This document shows positions 10,009 to 19,811 of a DNA stretch of 64,000 nucleotides, piece by piece. The notes beneath the pieces are model-generated. The model made no database searches. It was not told where the DNA came from and saw only the letters and a list, made by a program, of their open reading frames with translations. This DNA is from Streptococcus sp. 68. Its GTDB lineage: Bacteria; Bacillota; Bacilli; Lactobacillales; Streptococcaceae. The stretch's first letter is position 1. The number at the start of each line of letters is the position of its first letter. Made by a program: the position numbers and the translations under genes. Location of the stretch: assembly GCF_013277415.1 (NCBI RefSeq), contig NZ_VMMX01000005.1, positions 77,381 to 141,380 of the forward strand, given 5' to 3'.

Positions 10009-11241
10009 CTAAGCTGTTTCTAGGATTGGTTTATCCGTTCCATCGACAGCTTCTTTTGTAATGCGAACCAATTTCACATTTTCCTGACTCGGTACTTCAA
10101 ACATGACATCCAACATGGTCTCTTCGATAATTGAGCGAAGACCACGCGCCCCTGTCTTGCGTTCGATAGCTTTATTAGCAATCTCTTGAAGGGCTTCGTC
10201 GTCAAATTCCAACTCGACATCATCATAAGAAAGCAAGGTTTGGTACTGTTTGACCAAGGCATTTCTTGGCTCTTTCAAGATACGAACCAAGTCATCAACC
10301 GTCAATTGCTCAAGAGCTGCAAAGACTGGCAAGCGTCCAATCAACTCAGGAATAATCCCGAATTTTTGAATATCTTCTGCGATGATTTCTTGCATGTAAG
10401 AGCTATTTTCGTCAATCGCCTTATTGTTTTGACCAAATCCGATAACTTTTTCACCCAGACGTTGTTTGACGATTTCTTCGATACCATCAAAGGCACCACC
10501 CACTATGAAGAGGATATTTTTGGTATCCACTTGAATCATTTCTTGTTGCGGATGTTTGCGTCCACCTTGAGGCGGTACGCTGGCAACAGTTCCCTCGATA
10601 ATCTTAAGAAGGGCTTGTTGCACCCCTTCACCAGAAACATCACGTGTGATAGACACGTTCTCGCTCTTCTTAGCAATCTTGTCAATTTCATCCACGTAGA
10701 TAATGCCACGCTCTGCACGTTCGATGTTAAAGTCAGCAGCCTGCAAGAGTTTGAGGAGGATATTTTCCACATCCTCACCTACATAACCAGCCTCAGTAAG
10801 AGCTGTCGCATCCGCAATCGCAAAAGGCACGTTCAAGCTCTTAGCCAAGGTCTGGGCAAGGAAAGTTTTCCCTGAACCAGTCGGGCCAATCATCAAGATG
10901 TTTGACTTCTGCAAATCCACATCTTCTGACTCTTCACGCGTATCGTGGAAATTGATGCGTTTGTAGTGGTTGTAAACTGCCACTGCCAAGGCACGCTTGG
11001 CACGATCTTGACCGATTACATAGTGGTTCAAGATATGGAGGAGTTCAATTGGTTTTGGCACCTCAGACAAGTCTGCCAAGACTTCCTCAACCAATTCTTC
11101 TCGAATGATTTCTTGAGCTAACTCCACGCATTCATTACAAATAAAAGCATTGTTGCCAGCGATTATTTTTTGTACTTCTTCTTGGTTTTTGCCACAAAAT
11201 GAGCAATAAACCATCATATCATTTTTTCTATTTGTAGACAT
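10009..11241 (-). CDS. clpX: ATP-dependent Clp protease ATP-binding subunit ClpX
   Basis: A 410-residue AAA+ unfoldase that feeds substrates to ClpP. The N-terminal zinc domain has four cysteines (CSFCGKN and FICNEC, residues 13-38), Walker A GPTGSGKT lies near residue 119, Walker B is IIYVDEID, an IGF-type ClpP-docking loop is visible (KVIGFGQ), and the sensor-2 arginine is in GARGLRSI. Upstream are a 56-codon membrane ORF and folA; downstream is engB. In pneumococcus the folA-clpX arrangement is standard. Confidence 0.97.
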   Translation of the reverse strand: MSTNRKNDMMVYCSFCGKNQEEVQKIIAGNNAFICNECVELAQEIIREELVEEVLADLSEVPKPIELLHILNHYVIGQDRAKRALAVAVYNHYKRINFHDTREESEDVDLQKSNILMIGPTGSGKTFLAQTLAKSLNVPFAIADATALTEAGYVGEDVENILLKLLQAADFNIERAERGIIYVDEIDKIAKKSENVSITRDVSGEGVQQALLKIIEGTVASVPPQGGRKHPQQEMIQVDTKNILFIVGGAFDGIEEIVKQRLGEKVIGFGQNNKAIDENSSYMQEIIAEDIQKFGIIPELIGRLPVFAALEQLTVDDLVRILKEPRNALVKQYQTLLSYDDVELEFDDEALQEIANKAIERKTGARGLRSIIEETMLDVMFEVPSQENVKLVRITKEAVDGTDKPILETA

Positions 11242-11272
11242 GATTTCCTTCCATTCTATACTATCATTCTAT

Positions 11273-11443
11273 CTAAAATAAGGTCATGTAAAAAGCATGA
11301 ATACTATTGACCAGATTGGTAAAGGCATTTAACCAAAGGAGGATAGAAAGCCCGTAACGCTTTTTACGAAAAGCCTGTGCTCCTGCCAAAAGGCAGATGA
11401 AACACAGAAAAGCCGTGAATAAACCAAATAAACTCCGTTCCAT
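11273..11443 (-). CDS. small membrane protein between folA and clpX
   Basis: A 56-residue ORF, ATG at 11443 and TAG at 11275-11273. Its ATG shares one base with the folA stop (TAATG), a classic coupling signal. The product has a hydrophobic N-terminal half (a helix of about 20 residues after MERSLFG), a basic FRKKRYG turn, and a second moderately hydrophobic stretch, so two membrane passes are possible. Gene order matches a hypothetical gene of the pneumococcal folA-clpX locus. No function known to me. Confidence 0.75.
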   Translation of the reverse strand: MERSLFGLFTAFLCFICLLAGAQAFRKKRYGLSILLWLNAFTNLVNSIHAFYMTLF

Positions 11444-11949
11444 TAGACTTCCTTTCTCTTGCGGTATTGGATGGTAAAATCATAAGAATTTTTCTCATCT
11501 TTGGTATAGGATTTGCTTGAAACTGTCTCAAAAAGGGATAGGTCAAACTCCTCAGGAAAATAGGTATCTCCCTCCACCCGAGCATGAATTTGAGTCACAA
11601 TCACTTCATCAAGGTAGGGTTCAAAAGCTTGAAAAATCTGCTTCCCACCGATAATATAGAGATTCTTGTCTTGAGCCTGATACCAGTCGAGAACAGACTG
11701 GACGTCCTGAAAAGTAGCAACCCCATCTATCTTTTCTTCCGGATTACGCGTCAAAATCAGGGTTTCCCGTTGTGGAAGCAAGCGACGCCCCATCCCATCA
11801 AAGGTCACACGTCCCATCAAGATAGCATGATTCAGGGTTGTTTCTTTGAAGTGTTGCAGTTCTGCTGGCAAATGCCAAGGCAGACGATTGTCTTTCCCAA
11901 TCACACCTTCTTCATCCTGGGCCCAAATAGCTACGATTTTCTTAGTCAT
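11443..11949 (-). CDS. folA: dihydrofolate reductase
   Basis: A 168-residue reductase of dihydrofolate, supplying tetrahydrofolate for thymidylate, purine and methionine synthesis; the target of trimethoprim. The substrate-site motif LPWHLPAEL (23-31) and NADPH-binding IIGGKQIF (99-106) are intact. Residue 100 is Ile; the well-known pneumococcal trimethoprim-resistance change is Ile100Leu, so this allele reads as lacking it. Translationally coupled to the small ORF and clpX downstream. Confidence 0.96.
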   Translation of the reverse strand: MTKKIVAIWAQDEEGVIGKDNRLPWHLPAELQHFKETTLNHAILMGRVTFDGMGRRLLPQRETLILTRNPEEKIDGVATFQDVQSVLDWYQAQDKNLYIIGGKQIFQAFEPYLDEVIVTQIHARVEGDTYFPEEFDLSLFETVSSKSYTKDEKNSYDFTIQYRKRKEV

Positions 11950-12027
11950 GCTTCCATCCTTTTTACTGATAGTACTATTCTATCAAAAAACTCAAAAAAA
12001 GACTGGTTTGGAATAGCTTACAAAATA

Positions 12028-12059
12028 GAAAAAATCTGTAAGAAATTTCCTACAGATTT
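12028..12059 (-). terminator. terminator after dpr
   Basis: On the minus strand AAATCTGTA pairs with TACAGATTT around a GGAAATTTCT loop and is followed by a T run. Confidence 0.75.
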
Positions 12060-12078
12060 ATCTATGTTGCCTTGTTTC

Positions 12079-12597
12079 TTACAAACCAGGTGCTTGTCCA
12101 AGTTCTGCGGCAAGCATCCAAACTGTTTTCTCAAGTTCAGCCTTAGCACCAACAAAAATATCGTTTGTAACATCATCGCCTTCTTCGTCAGTCACATCCA
12201 ACGCTTTTTGGAAAAGAGTGATGAGGTAGCGATAAATAGCTAGAACACGTTCCAAGCTTTCTTCAACATTACGGTATTCACCAGCTTCTTCTTCGATTTC
12301 ACTATTTTGAAGGAATTCTGTCAATGTAGAGAATGGGCTTCCACCGAGTGTAATCAATCGTTCGCTGATTTCATCTAAATGACCATCAAGAGCATCCATG
12401 TACTCATCCATTTTTGGATGCCATACCATAAAACCGCGTCCACGCATATACCAGTGTACTTGGTGCAAAGCAACGTGGGCTACGTACAAATCAGCAACAG
12501 CTTGATTCAAAACTTCCTTTGTTTTTGCCAATGCTACTGGCGCTGCTTTTGTTAATGTTGCGACATCTTTTGCTGCTTCTTTTTTCAATTCTACCAT
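12079..12597 (-). CDS. dpr: Dps-like peroxide resistance protein Dpr
   Basis: A 172-residue mini-ferritin that sequesters iron and stops Fenton chemistry, which matters in peroxide-producing streptococci. Ferroxidase-site residues are visible in [39 protein letters not shown] (shown here only as a span, residues 42-80): the His pair and the Asp/Glu cluster typical of Dps. Monocistronic, with its own terminator. Family length is normal. Confidence 0.95.
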   Translation of the reverse strand: MVELKKEAAKDVATLTKAAPVALAKTKEVLNQAVADLYVAHVALHQVHWYMRGRGFMVWHPKMDEYMDALDGHLDEISERLITLGGSPFSTLTEFLQNSEIEEEAGEYRNVEESLERVLAIYRYLITLFQKALDVTDEEGDDVTNDIFVGAKAELEKTVWMLAAELGQAPGL

Positions 12598-12763
12598 TTT
12601 ATTTTACCTCATTCATTATTTTTATGTAACCACTTCTTAATGATTACTACCTTAGTATACTACTAATGAAAGACAATAGCAAGCCAAATGACCCACATGA
12701 GAAAAGTTGCAATAGACTGATAATTTAAGAATTCTTTAGAAGACGAAAAAGAGGTCTGGATGC

Positions 12764-12887
12764 TTATAGTCAATAGAAATCCATCAGCAAACTAGGAAGC
12801 TAAACCCAGTTTGGCCAAAGCATAAGTTTTGAGGTCGCAGGTAGAACTGACCACGCTGATGTGGTTTGAAGAAATTCCCCAAGACTA
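12764..12887. repeat. degenerate BOX element
   Basis: It shares with the BOX copy at 21371 the ordered blocks GCAAACTAGGAAGCTA, TTTTGAGGT, GCAGGTAGAACTGAC and GTGGTTTGAAGA, but with many substitutions. Orientation matches the 21371 copy. Its outer boundary is blurred by divergence. Confidence 0.6.
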
Positions 12888-12992
12888 TAATAGATTGAAA
12901 TAAGATGGAACCAAGTCGATTAGGAAAGACAAATGAATTTCTAAAAATGTTTTAGCAACCGCAATGTCCTGGTCTATATTCAATCTACTATA
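12886..12992. repeat. RUP element (107 bp)
   Basis: Bounded by inverted ends TATAATAGATTGAA (12886) and TTCAATCTACTATA (ending 12992); the total is exactly 107 bases, the described RUP length. RUP elements are considered IS630-Spn1-mobilised miniature elements that insert at TA. This copy abuts the degenerate BOX at a TA. Confidence 0.8.
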
Positions 12993-13056
12993 TTAAGATT
13001 CATTTCCGAGCAAGTTCTTGAATTTACTCGAGGATAAACTATCATAAAACAAAGAA

Positions 13057-13086
13057 AAAGAGGGTGCTACTATCACATCCCTCTTT
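13057..13086 (-). terminator. terminator after lytC
   Basis: AAAGAGGG and CCCTCTTT arms with a 14-base loop, followed on the minus strand by T-rich sequence. Confidence 0.7.
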
Positions 13087-13097
13087 CTAATCAGATC

Positions 13098-14555
13098 TTA
13101 ATACCAAACGCTGACATCTACGCGCCCTTGGATTCCTTTCATGTATTCAGAAGAGGTATATTGCCAACCTTTTTCTCCTGAATAATGAGGGTTTTCCCAT
13201 TCTAAAGCATTGGTATAGGCCGCTACCCAGTTTACATGTTTTAAAATATCTGGGTGTTTTAAACGTGTCTGTAATAAACTACGATAGCTATAGACATACA
13301 CATTTTGATAACCCGCCTGCTTCATCGTCTCCATGTACTTGTTGATGATCTTAACCCAAGTACTTGTATCACTCGGAGCACGCTTACTTTTATTCACATA
13401 CTCCCAGTTCTCAACATCATAGTAGATAGGGTAAGACAAGTTCATATTGTATTTCTTCAGAAGTTCAATGGTCTGTTCAGCGTCATTCTCAGCATCGGTC
13501 TCATTTTCAGCATAGGTATAGAGATAGACGCCATAAGGAATTCCCAGACGGTTTAACTCCTTAATGTTATGCGCCAATTCCTTGTCTTCTTTACCGCTAT
13601 AACCTAGACGAACAATGACACCATCTACTTCATTTTCATCAATAACCTTTTTCCAATCATTGATACGACCATTGTGCTCACTAATATCAATAACTTTCTT
13701 AGCATGTTCGGTTCCTACTTGTTCTTCTCTATTATTAAAGAAATAGCGTTTACCATCTCTGTGAACCCAGCCAACATTCAAATCTTTCTTTTCTTTGAGC
13801 TCACCAGAGGCCGCAAAGATATAGCGAGCACCATCCATAATCACTTCGTCAGTCGCCATGGCACCACTTCCAGTCAAATAGTAGTTGCCTTGCCACTCAT
13901 TCCGAGCCATATAGCCCCACTTCTTGAAATAGTACCATTTGCCGCCCACTTTTTGCCACTCTTGGTTAGCATAAGTTCCATCTGATTTGAGATAAAAATA
14001 AGCAGAATAGGCTGGATCATAGAGCCATTCATTTTGCATCATAGCTCCTTGACCATTCAAGAAATAACTTCCTTGCCATTGGCTTTTAGCCATGTAACCC
14101 CACTTCTTGAAGTAGTACCACTTATTTCCAATCAATTGCCATTCTTGATGAGCATAAGCCCCATCTGACTTGAGATAAAACCAACTCTTGTAATTATTAT
14201 CATAAAGCCACTCGTTTTGGGCCATATATCCACCTGATTTCAGGTAGTAATTTCCATGCCATTCATTCTGCGCGTAACGACCATCTGAATTAATATAAAA
14301 CCAAGCCTTATAGTAGTTGTCAAAAATCCATTCACTTTGAGCTTTAGAACCATCAGCCTTTACATAATAATCCCCATCCCAGTGGGCAGAGACACTGTTT
14401 CTCTGTTCATTGCTACTAGTTGATGAAGTTCCTGTTGATAGACTAGATTTTTCTGAAACTGTGCTTCCACTTGTTTCATCTGCCGCAATTCCTGAAACTC
14501 TTGCGCCAAGTAAGCAAAGACTTGCTAGCCCTATACATACAAATTTTGTTTTCAA
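13098..14555 (-). CDS. lytC: choline-binding GH25 lysozyme LytC
   Basis: A 485-residue cell-wall lysozyme. Layout: signal peptide (residues 1-25, ending near GIAADE), a Ser/Thr linker, a long run of choline-binding repeats (about residues 60-265, repeated W..YYLKS/WYYFKKWGYMA units), then the GH25 domain (about residues 280-485) beginning VIDISEHNGRINDW and including YYDVENWEY with the acidic catalytic residues. N-terminal binding repeats and C-terminal catalysis are typical of LytC. I choose a TTG start at 14555: GGAGAGG lies six bases upstream, and the frame from the upstream ATG at 14588 would read through the tpiA terminator and give a non-signal N-terminus. Confidence 0.93.
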   Translation of the reverse strand: MKTKFVCIGLASLCLLGARVSGIAADETSGSTVSEKSSLSTGTSSTSSNEQRNSVSAHWDGDYYVKADGSKAQSEWIFDNYYKAWFYINSDGRYAQNEWHGNYYLKSGGYMAQNEWLYDNNYKSWFYLKSDGAYAHQEWQLIGNKWYYFKKWGYMAKSQWQGSYFLNGQGAMMQNEWLYDPAYSAYFYLKSDGTYANQEWQKVGGKWYYFKKWGYMARNEWQGNYYLTGSGAMATDEVIMDGARYIFAASGELKEKKDLNVGWVHRDGKRYFFNNREEQVGTEHAKKVIDISEHNGRINDWKKVIDENEVDGVIVRLGYSGKEDKELAHNIKELNRLGIPYGVYLYTYAENETDAENDAEQTIELLKKYNMNLSYPIYYDVENWEYVNKSKRAPSDTSTWVKIINKYMETMKQAGYQNVYVYSYRSLLQTRLKHPDILKHVNWVAAYTNALEWENPHYSGEKGWQYTSSEYMKGIQGRVDVSVWY

Positions 14556-14570
14556 TCTTTCCTCTCCTAT

Positions 14571-14602
14571 AAAAAATGGAACAGGCACCTGAATGCTGTT
14601 CC
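14571..14602 (-). terminator. terminator between tpiA and lytC
   Basis: On the minus strand GGAACAG pairs with CTGTTCC over an 11-base loop and is followed by ATTTTTT. It ends the tpiA transcript just before the lytC ribosome site. Confidence 0.8.
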
Positions 14603-14625
14603 ACCTAGCTTTTGCTACTTACTGA

Positions 14626-15384
14626 TTATTTTACAAAGTCAAGCAAAGCCAAGAAGCTTTCAGCTTCAAGTGACGCACCACCTACAAGGGCACCGTCAAC
14701 GTCTGGACAAGCCATGTATGAAGCAACGTTCTCAGGTTTAACAGAACCACCGTATTGAACACGAACTTTGTCCGCAACTTCTTGACCGAAGTCAGCAGCT
14801 ACAACGTCACGAACAACTTTACACATTTTTTGTGCATCGTCTTGTGAAGCTGATTTACCAGTACCGATAGCCCAGATTGGCTCATAAGCGATAACTGATG
14901 CAGCAACTTGTTCAGCAGTCAATCCAGCCAGTGCAGCAGATACTTGAGCACCTACGAATTCAGCAGCTTTACCAGCTTCGTAAGTTTCAAGTGACTCACC
15001 ACAACAGATGATTGGAAGCATACCGTTTGCAAAGATTGCTTTTGCTTTTTTGTTGATATCTTCGTCAGTTTCATGGAAGTAGTCACGGCGTTCTGAGTGA
15101 CCGATAACAACGTAGTCAGTACCGATTTCTTTCAAAACTTGTGGGCTAGTTTCACCAGTGAAAGCACCTGCATTTTCAAAGTAGCAGTTTTGAGCAGCAA
15201 CTTTAAGGTTTGAACCTTTAGCAGCAGCAAGAACAGTTGTCAAATCAAGAGCTGGAGCAGCGATACCTGCTTCAACAAGATCTGATGAAGGAAGTTTTGA
15301 CGTAACTGCTTCAACGAATGCTTTAGCTTCTTCTGGATTTTTGTTCATTTTCCAGTTACCAGCGATAAATGGTTTACGTGACAT
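14626..15384 (-). CDS. tpiA: triosephosphate isomerase
   Basis: Interconverts dihydroxyacetone phosphate and glyceraldehyde-3-phosphate in glycolysis. A 252-residue protein with GNWKMNK near the start, catalytic His in VIGHSERR near residue 95, catalytic Glu in [11 protein letters not shown] near residue 168, and phosphate-binding YGGSV. The ATG at 15384 (MSRKPF) fits AGAGG upstream; the in-frame ATG seven codons earlier would bury that site. Alanine-rich with consistent, highly adapted codons, as expected for a strongly expressed gene. Confidence 0.97.
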   Translation of the reverse strand: MSRKPFIAGNWKMNKNPEEAKAFVEAVTSKLPSSDLVEAGIAAPALDLTTVLAAAKGSNLKVAAQNCYFENAGAFTGETSPQVLKEIGTDYVVIGHSERRDYFHETDEDINKKAKAIFANGMLPIICCGESLETYEAGKAAEFVGAQVSAALAGLTAEQVAASVIAYEPIWAIGTGKSASQDDAQKMCKVVRDVVAADFGQEVADKVRVQYGGSVKPENVASYMACPDVDGALVGGASLEAESFLALLDFVK

Positions 15385-15481
15385 TTCACATACCTCTTTT
15401 TTCAATTTATTTTCTATTTATTTTATCACAATTATACACAGCTTGCAAATCTTACTCGGATTTCAAGCCTGCTTGCATGGA

Positions 15482-16159
15482 TTAATCCTTCCAAAGATCC
15501 ATAGCATTTCTGAAATCTGCAGATACCTGTGTCAACTGAGGATTGCTGGCTTCTCTTTCTGCCCGCTTGGCCTCTATTTGGGCCACACTTTTGATGCCTT
15601 CATGGCGCCAGTTTCTCAAAATCGCCTGGATGTACTTCCAGTTTGGTTTTCCATTCAAAACAGCTTCACGAAGAGCTTCCTTAATCAAGTCAGCACTGGT
15701 TCCATCTTCCTTTAGTGTCTTGGTCAAATCCTCAATTTCAAAAGGGGTCAACAGGCGTCCCAACTCCTGCTGAAAAGTTTCCACCAAATCCTTGAGCTGG
15801 TTTTGAGGTGTCAACTGGTCTGAATTCGAATGAGTAGCACCAAGCAAGTCATCCAAACGTTCCAAGGCCAAACTGGTATCAAAAAGCAATTCGATTTCGC
15901 CATTCAATTCGATAGTACGATACTGAAGTAGTCCCCTCTCCGTCAGATTGGAAATGGACTGGTTGACATCTGAAATTTCCTTGCCAATCCTGTCAGCAAT
16001 CTGGCTTGGCGACATTTCTTCTAAGCCAGTCGTATTTTGCAAATAGAAAAATTGCCAGACTAGAAAATCATCGCTAGAAGGAAAGAGTTCCTTAAAATGC
16101 AAGAGCAGGGCACTCGGTAAAACCAAGTTCCCTGATTTAAAAGCGTCTAAATATGTCAT
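15482..16159 (-). CDS. DnaD domain protein
   Basis: A 225-residue protein with an N-terminal winged-helix region (about residues 1-100, including MSPSQIADRIGKEISDVNQS) and a C-terminal DnaB2/DnaD helical domain (about 125-200) with the YIQAILRNW motif that is the family hallmark. Proteins of this group load or remodel primosomes at replication origins in Firmicutes. It is adjacent to metA (eight bases), so probably co-transcribed. Whether it is the true DnaD orthologue or a paralogue is not resolved. Confidence 0.85.
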   Translation of the reverse strand: MTYLDAFKSGNLVLPSALLLHFKELFPSSDDFLVWQFFYLQNTTGLEEMSPSQIADRIGKEISDVNQSISNLTERGLLQYRTIELNGEIELLFDTSLALERLDDLLGATHSNSDQLTPQNQLKDLVETFQQELGRLLTPFEIEDLTKTLKEDGTSADLIKEALREAVLNGKPNWKYIQAILRNWRHEGIKSVAQIEAKRAEREASNPQLTQVSADFRNAMDLWKD

Positions 16160-16167
16160 AATTCCTC

Positions 16168-17112
16168 TTATAAATACCCAAATGCAGATGCATCATCTTC
16201 TATTTTTCTCCAGTCAAAAGGTGTCTCCTGATAGACTGCATAATTCACCCAGTTACTGAAAAAGAGGGCTGCTGATGAAGACCAACAAAGACAAGGTGTC
16301 TGATTAACATCATCATCCTTAAAGTAATTTTCTGGAATATGTGGGGCTAAACCTGCATCACGATCCCTAAAATACTCTTTTGCCAAAGTATCACGGTCAT
16401 ATTCCAAATGCCCAAAACTATAAATTTCTCGCAAATCACGACTGGCCAAAATCGAAACCCCAACCTGAGGTCCTTCTGATAAAATCTCGAGATTGGTTTT
16501 GTTTAAGACCTCTTCCTTAGAAATCTCCGTATGCCGTGAATGAGGAGATACATAGCTATCGTCAAAGCCTCTAAAAAGAAGATGACCTTCCTTTAAGGTG
16601 TCCTGAGGATAGATACCCGATAACTTACTGTCCATCTGGTATTTTTCCACCCCATAACGCAGATAGAGTCCTGCCTGAGCCCCCCAACAGATATGAAGGG
16701 TCGAATAGACATGGGTCTTGGACCACTCGATTACTTGACTGAATTCCTCCCAATAGTCCACTTCCTCAAATGGTAAATGCTCAACTGGAGCACCTGTGAT
16801 AATCATCCCATCAAAATACTCATCCTTGACTTCAGGAAAAGTTTTATAAAAGGTCTCCATGTGCTCTGAACGAGTTGTTTTAGATCGATGGCTCTCCATA
16901 TAGAGAAAATCAATATCCAGTTGTAGAGGTGTATTGGCCAAATGGCGTAACAACTGGGTTTCTGTGACCATTTTCTGTGGCATGAGATTTAAAATTAAAA
17001 TCTTCAACGGGCGAATATCTTGGTGGGCAGCACGTTGATCATCCATGACAAAGATATTCTCTGTCCGCAAAATCTCAACAGCTGGTAATTTTTTATCAAT
17101 TCGAATCGGCAT
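16168..17112 (-). CDS. metA: homoserine O-acyltransferase MetA
   Basis: A 314-residue enzyme that activates homoserine for methionine synthesis. The catalytic Cys lies in [11 protein letters not shown] near residue 142, and the C-terminal part keeps the conserved His and Glu ([10 protein letters not shown]). Many Firmicute MetA proteins use acetyl-CoA rather than succinyl-CoA; I leave the donor open. Precedes the DnaD-like gene by eight bases. Confidence 0.93.
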   Translation of the reverse strand: MPIRIDKKLPAVEILRTENIFVMDDQRAAHQDIRPLKILILNLMPQKMVTETQLLRHLANTPLQLDIDFLYMESHRSKTTRSEHMETFYKTFPEVKDEYFDGMIITGAPVEHLPFEEVDYWEEFSQVIEWSKTHVYSTLHICWGAQAGLYLRYGVEKYQMDSKLSGIYPQDTLKEGHLLFRGFDDSYVSPHSRHTEISKEEVLNKTNLEILSEGPQVGVSILASRDLREIYSFGHLEYDRDTLAKEYFRDRDAGLAPHIPENYFKDDDVNQTPCLCWSSSAALFFSNWVNYAVYQETPFDWRKIEDDASAFGYL

Positions 17113-17160
17113 AACCCTCTCCTAACTGTATTCTTTCAGGAATCATTGCATATGTTTGAA

Positions 17161-17310
17161 ACTCTTCGAAAATCAAATTCAAACTGCGTCAACGTTGCCT
17201 TGCCGTACGTATATGTTACTGACTTCGTCAGTTCTATCTGCAACCTCAAAGCTGTACTTTGAGCAGCTTACGGCTAGTTTCCTAGTTTGCTCTTTGATTT
17301 TCATTGAGTA
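17161..17310. repeat. BOX element (A-B-C order on the plus strand)
   Basis: It starts ACTCTTCGAAAATC (boxA end), contains CCTTGCCGTACG (boxA core, the region targeted by the standard BOX fingerprinting primer, with mismatches), GACTTCGTCAG and CTCAAAGCTGTACTTTGAG hairpins, and ends GATTTTCATTGAGTA. About 150 bases, the length of one A, one B and one C module. It lies between metA and apt and is the reverse complement of the 21371 copy. Confidence 0.85.
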
Positions 17311-17448
17311 TGAAACTAAATCTCAAACATCTAGTCCTTTTATTATACTGCAAGAAGATATAGTTTTCAATTATAGTTTTTCTCTAACTAGCTATAGTCT
17401 ATTTTTATATCCCAATGTAGAGAAAACAGCCCTAGGGACTGTTTTTCA

Positions 17449-17961
17449 TTAATAATGCATCAAAACTTTGTAATCGTAGTCACCGATTTTTTCACGGCCG
17501 TTCAATTCATCCAATTCAACAAGAAAGGCACAACCTGCTACAACACCACCAAGTTTTTCAATCATCTCGATGGTTGCCTTAACAGTTCCACCTGTTGCTA
17601 AGAGGTCATCTACGATAAGAACACGTTGACCTGGCTTAATGGCGTCAGCATGCATAGTCAAGGTATCAACACCGTACTCTTTTTCATAGTCAGCAGAAAT
17701 AACTTCGCGTGGCAATTTACCTGGCTTACGAACAGGCGCAAAACCAATTCCCAACTCAAAGGCAACTGGACAGCCCACGATAAAACCACGAGCCTCAGGT
17801 CCCACGATCATGTCAATTTTCTTGTCAGTAGCATACTGAACGATTTCACGAACAGCGTAGCTATAAGCGTTTCCATCAGCCATCAAAGGACTAATATCAC
17901 GGAAAGTAATACCTTCCTTCGGATAATTTTCAATTGTTGCAATATAATCTTTTAAATTCAT
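17449..17961 (-). CDS. apt: adenine phosphoribosyltransferase
   Basis: A 170-residue purine salvage enzyme making AMP from adenine and PRPP. The PRPP loop [13 protein letters not shown] (about residues 114-126) is intact, and the N-terminal [11 protein letters not shown] is typical of Apt. Stands alone between the BOX region and msmK. Confidence 0.96.
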   Translation of the reverse strand: MNLKDYIATIENYPKEGITFRDISPLMADGNAYSYAVREIVQYATDKKIDMIVGPEARGFIVGCPVAFELGIGFAPVRKPGKLPREVISADYEKEYGVDTLTMHADAIKPGQRVLIVDDLLATGGTVKATIEMIEKLGGVVAGCAFLVELDELNGREKIGDYDYKVLMHY

Positions 17962-18132
17962 CTTTTTCTTTCTTTCAAAGTTTTTTACTCTCTATTATAC
18001 CATACTTTCTAGTAAAGAAGAAAGAGAAAACAATATTTCATCTGCTAGTCACCCTATAAGTCAAATAAGATGACCATTTTTATTCAAAGGGTATCACAAG
18101 ATAGATGCATAATATGACTTCCCTAGCAAAAA

Positions 18133-18162
18133 GGAGAGAAGCATTTCGTTTCTCTCCCTAGA
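18133..18162 (-). terminator. terminator after msmK
   Basis: Minus-strand GGAGAGAA pairs with TTCTCTCC, then TTTTTG. A second hairpin (GATATCTCT/AGAGATATC, 18169-18204) lies just before it. Confidence 0.75.
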
Positions 18163-18233
18163 TTAACTGATATCTCTCCACTACAATTGATAAAGAGATA
18201 TCTTTTCTTGTAGTGCTTTAAATTTTATTTATT

Positions 18234-19364
18234 TTAATAGACTGTTTTTTCAGTTTCTACATCAAAGAAGTGTGCTTTGTTCAAGTCAAATCCAAGTTCA
18301 ACTGTTGCGCCTGTTTGCAAGTAATCACGAGCATCAACTTTAGCAACAAATTCGTCTTTACCAACTTGGCAGTATAGGTGAGATTCTGAACCAAGCAGTT
18401 CTGATACAGAGATAGTCGCTTTTACAACACAGTCTGGGAATGTTTCAAGGAAAGCAGGTTCTGCATTCACGTCTTCTGGACGGATACCGAAGATCAATTC
18501 TTTACCTTCATAGCCCTTTTCACGAAGTACTTTCAAAGCGCCTTCTGGAACTTTCAAACGGAAACCGTCTGAAATAATTTCGCTACCAACCAATTTCACA
18601 TTGATGAAGTTCATTGCTGGACTTCCGATGAATCCTGCAACGAATTTGTTAACTGGGTTTTTGTAAACTTCTTGAGGAGTACCGATTTGTTCTACACGTC
18701 CGATAGTACCTGTACCAGCAGGGTTCTTAGTTGCTGACATGATAACGATACGGTCTGCAAGTGTCATCGCTTCTGTTTGGTCGTGAGTTACGTAGATAGT
18801 TGTAGCTCCAATACGACGGTGGATTTTAGCGATTTCAGCACGCATTGATACACGAAGTTTTGCATCCAAGTTTGACAAAGGTTCGTCCATCAAGAATACT
18901 TTTGCGTCACGGACGATGGCACGACCCATGGCAACACGTTGACGTTGACCACCTGAAAGGTCAGCTGGTTTACGTTCCAAGAATTCTTTCAATCCAAGGA
19001 TTTCAGCTGCTTCTTGCACACGTTTGTCGATGTCTTCCTTGCTGTATTTACGCAATTTCAAACCGAAAGCCATGTTGTCATAAACAGTCATGTGTGGGTA
19101 AAGAGCGTAGTTTTGGAATACCATAGCGATGTCGCGGTCTTTTGGAGCTACGTCGTTGACAACCACGCCATCGATAGATGCAGTTCCTTCTGTGATGTCT
19201 TCAAGACCAGCAATCATACGGAGTGTAGTTGATTTACCACATCCTGAAGGACCTACGAAAACGATAAATTCTTTATCTTTGATGTTCAAGTTGAAATCTT
19301 CAACTGAATAGTGTTCGCTGTTTGGATATTTTTTGTAAATATTTTTAAGATTCAATTCTACCAT
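18234..19364 (-). CDS. msmK: carbohydrate ABC transporter ATP-binding protein MsmK
   Basis: A 376-residue ATPase with Walker [10 protein letters not shown] (residues 37-45), signature LSGGQRQR (near 135), Walker B VFLMDEP, and a C-terminal OB-fold domain (about 240-376) as in MalK. In pneumococcus a single MsmK energises several sugar importers (raffinose, maltodextrin, sialic acid), and this gene stands alone without permeases, which fits a shared ATPase. A near-consensus cre site upstream (around 19405) suggests CcpA control. Confidence 0.95.
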   Translation of the reverse strand: MVELNLKNIYKKYPNSEHYSVEDFNLNIKDKEFIVFVGPSGCGKSTTLRMIAGLEDITEGTASIDGVVVNDVAPKDRDIAMVFQNYALYPHMTVYDNMAFGLKLRKYSKEDIDKRVQEAAEILGLKEFLERKPADLSGGQRQRVAMGRAIVRDAKVFLMDEPLSNLDAKLRVSMRAEIAKIHRRIGATTIYVTHDQTEAMTLADRIVIMSATKNPAGTGTIGRVEQIGTPQEVYKNPVNKFVAGFIGSPAMNFINVKLVGSEIISDGFRLKVPEGALKVLREKGYEGKELIFGIRPEDVNAEPAFLETFPDCVVKATISVSELLGSESHLYCQVGKDEFVAKVDARDYLQTGATVELGFDLNKAHFFDVETEKTVY

Positions 19365-19404
19365 GAGGTGAACTCCTTTTGTCTTTTGATAATTACATTA
19401 TATA

Positions 19405-19421
19405 TGAAAACGCTTTACATT
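19405..19421 (-). promoter_or_regulatory. cre-like site upstream of msmK
   Basis: TGAAAACGCTTTACA resembles the CcpA binding consensus with one spacing or base deviation, 40 bases upstream of msmK. Confidence 0.5.
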
Positions 19422-19446
19422 TCTATGGCAAGGTGACCAAAAAAAC

Positions 19447-19478
19447 AAAAAAGTTCTGTGCAACTTGCACAAAACTTT
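19447..19478 (-). terminator. terminator downstream of the tRNA-Leu gene
   Basis: On the minus strand AAAGTTTTGTGCA pairs with TGCACAGAACTTT, followed by TTTG and further T-rich sequence. It separates the tRNA transcript from msmK. Confidence 0.7.
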
Positions 19479-19645
19479 AGAGAATATCGAAGAATTTGAA
19501 GAAGATAATCTTTATTATTCTTCTATACAAAAGCAGAAACAAGGATTAGCTTTCCCATATTTTCGCTGATTCTCCACTACATTTGACTGGATTCTAATTT
19601 TTTAGAGAAATACAAAAGAGCTAGCCTAAGCTAACTCTTATCCTA

Positions 19646-19731
19646 TGCGGAGAGAGGGACTTGAACCCTCACGACCTAAAGCGGTCACAGGATCCTTAGT
19701 CCTGCGCGTCTGCCAATTCCGCCATCCCCGC
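19646..19731 (-). tRNA. tRNA-Leu, anticodon AAG
   Basis: An 86-nt tRNA with a long variable arm, read on the minus strand. Acceptor stem GCGGGGA pairs with TCTCCGC (one G-T), T loop GGTTCAAGTCC, anticodon stem CAGGA/TCCTG around loop CTAAGGA, giving anticodon AAG (Leu CUU/CUC family; A34 probably modified to inosine). The CCA end is not encoded. Confidence 0.95.
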
Positions 19732-19811
19732 GTCGATTACTTTACTAGTATATCAACTTTTGAGATGCTTGTCAATACTTTTTTCAAATTTTTTCATTTT
19801 CACCAACCAGG

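Larger units (their letters stand above)
12598..13056. other. repeat-rich intergenic region between lytC and dpr
   Basis: About 460 bases without a supportable gene. It holds a degenerate BOX-like element (about 12764-12887) directly joined to a 107-bp RUP element (12886-12992), then the lytC terminator. The dpr promoter should lie between 12600 and 12700 but I cannot fix it confidently. Confidence 0.7.

Noticed and set aside
10186-10875. 229-codon ORF antisense to clpX
   Set aside because: Long only because of clpX codon bias; no ribosome site and the clpX frame is certain.
11443-11949. Trimethoprim-resistance allele of folA
   Set aside because: Residue 100 is Ile, not Leu; the main resistance change is absent.
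11584-12243. 219-codon ORF spanning folA antisense and the dpr terminator
   Set aside because: Crosses two genes and a terminator on the other strand; translation lacks any protein-like pattern.
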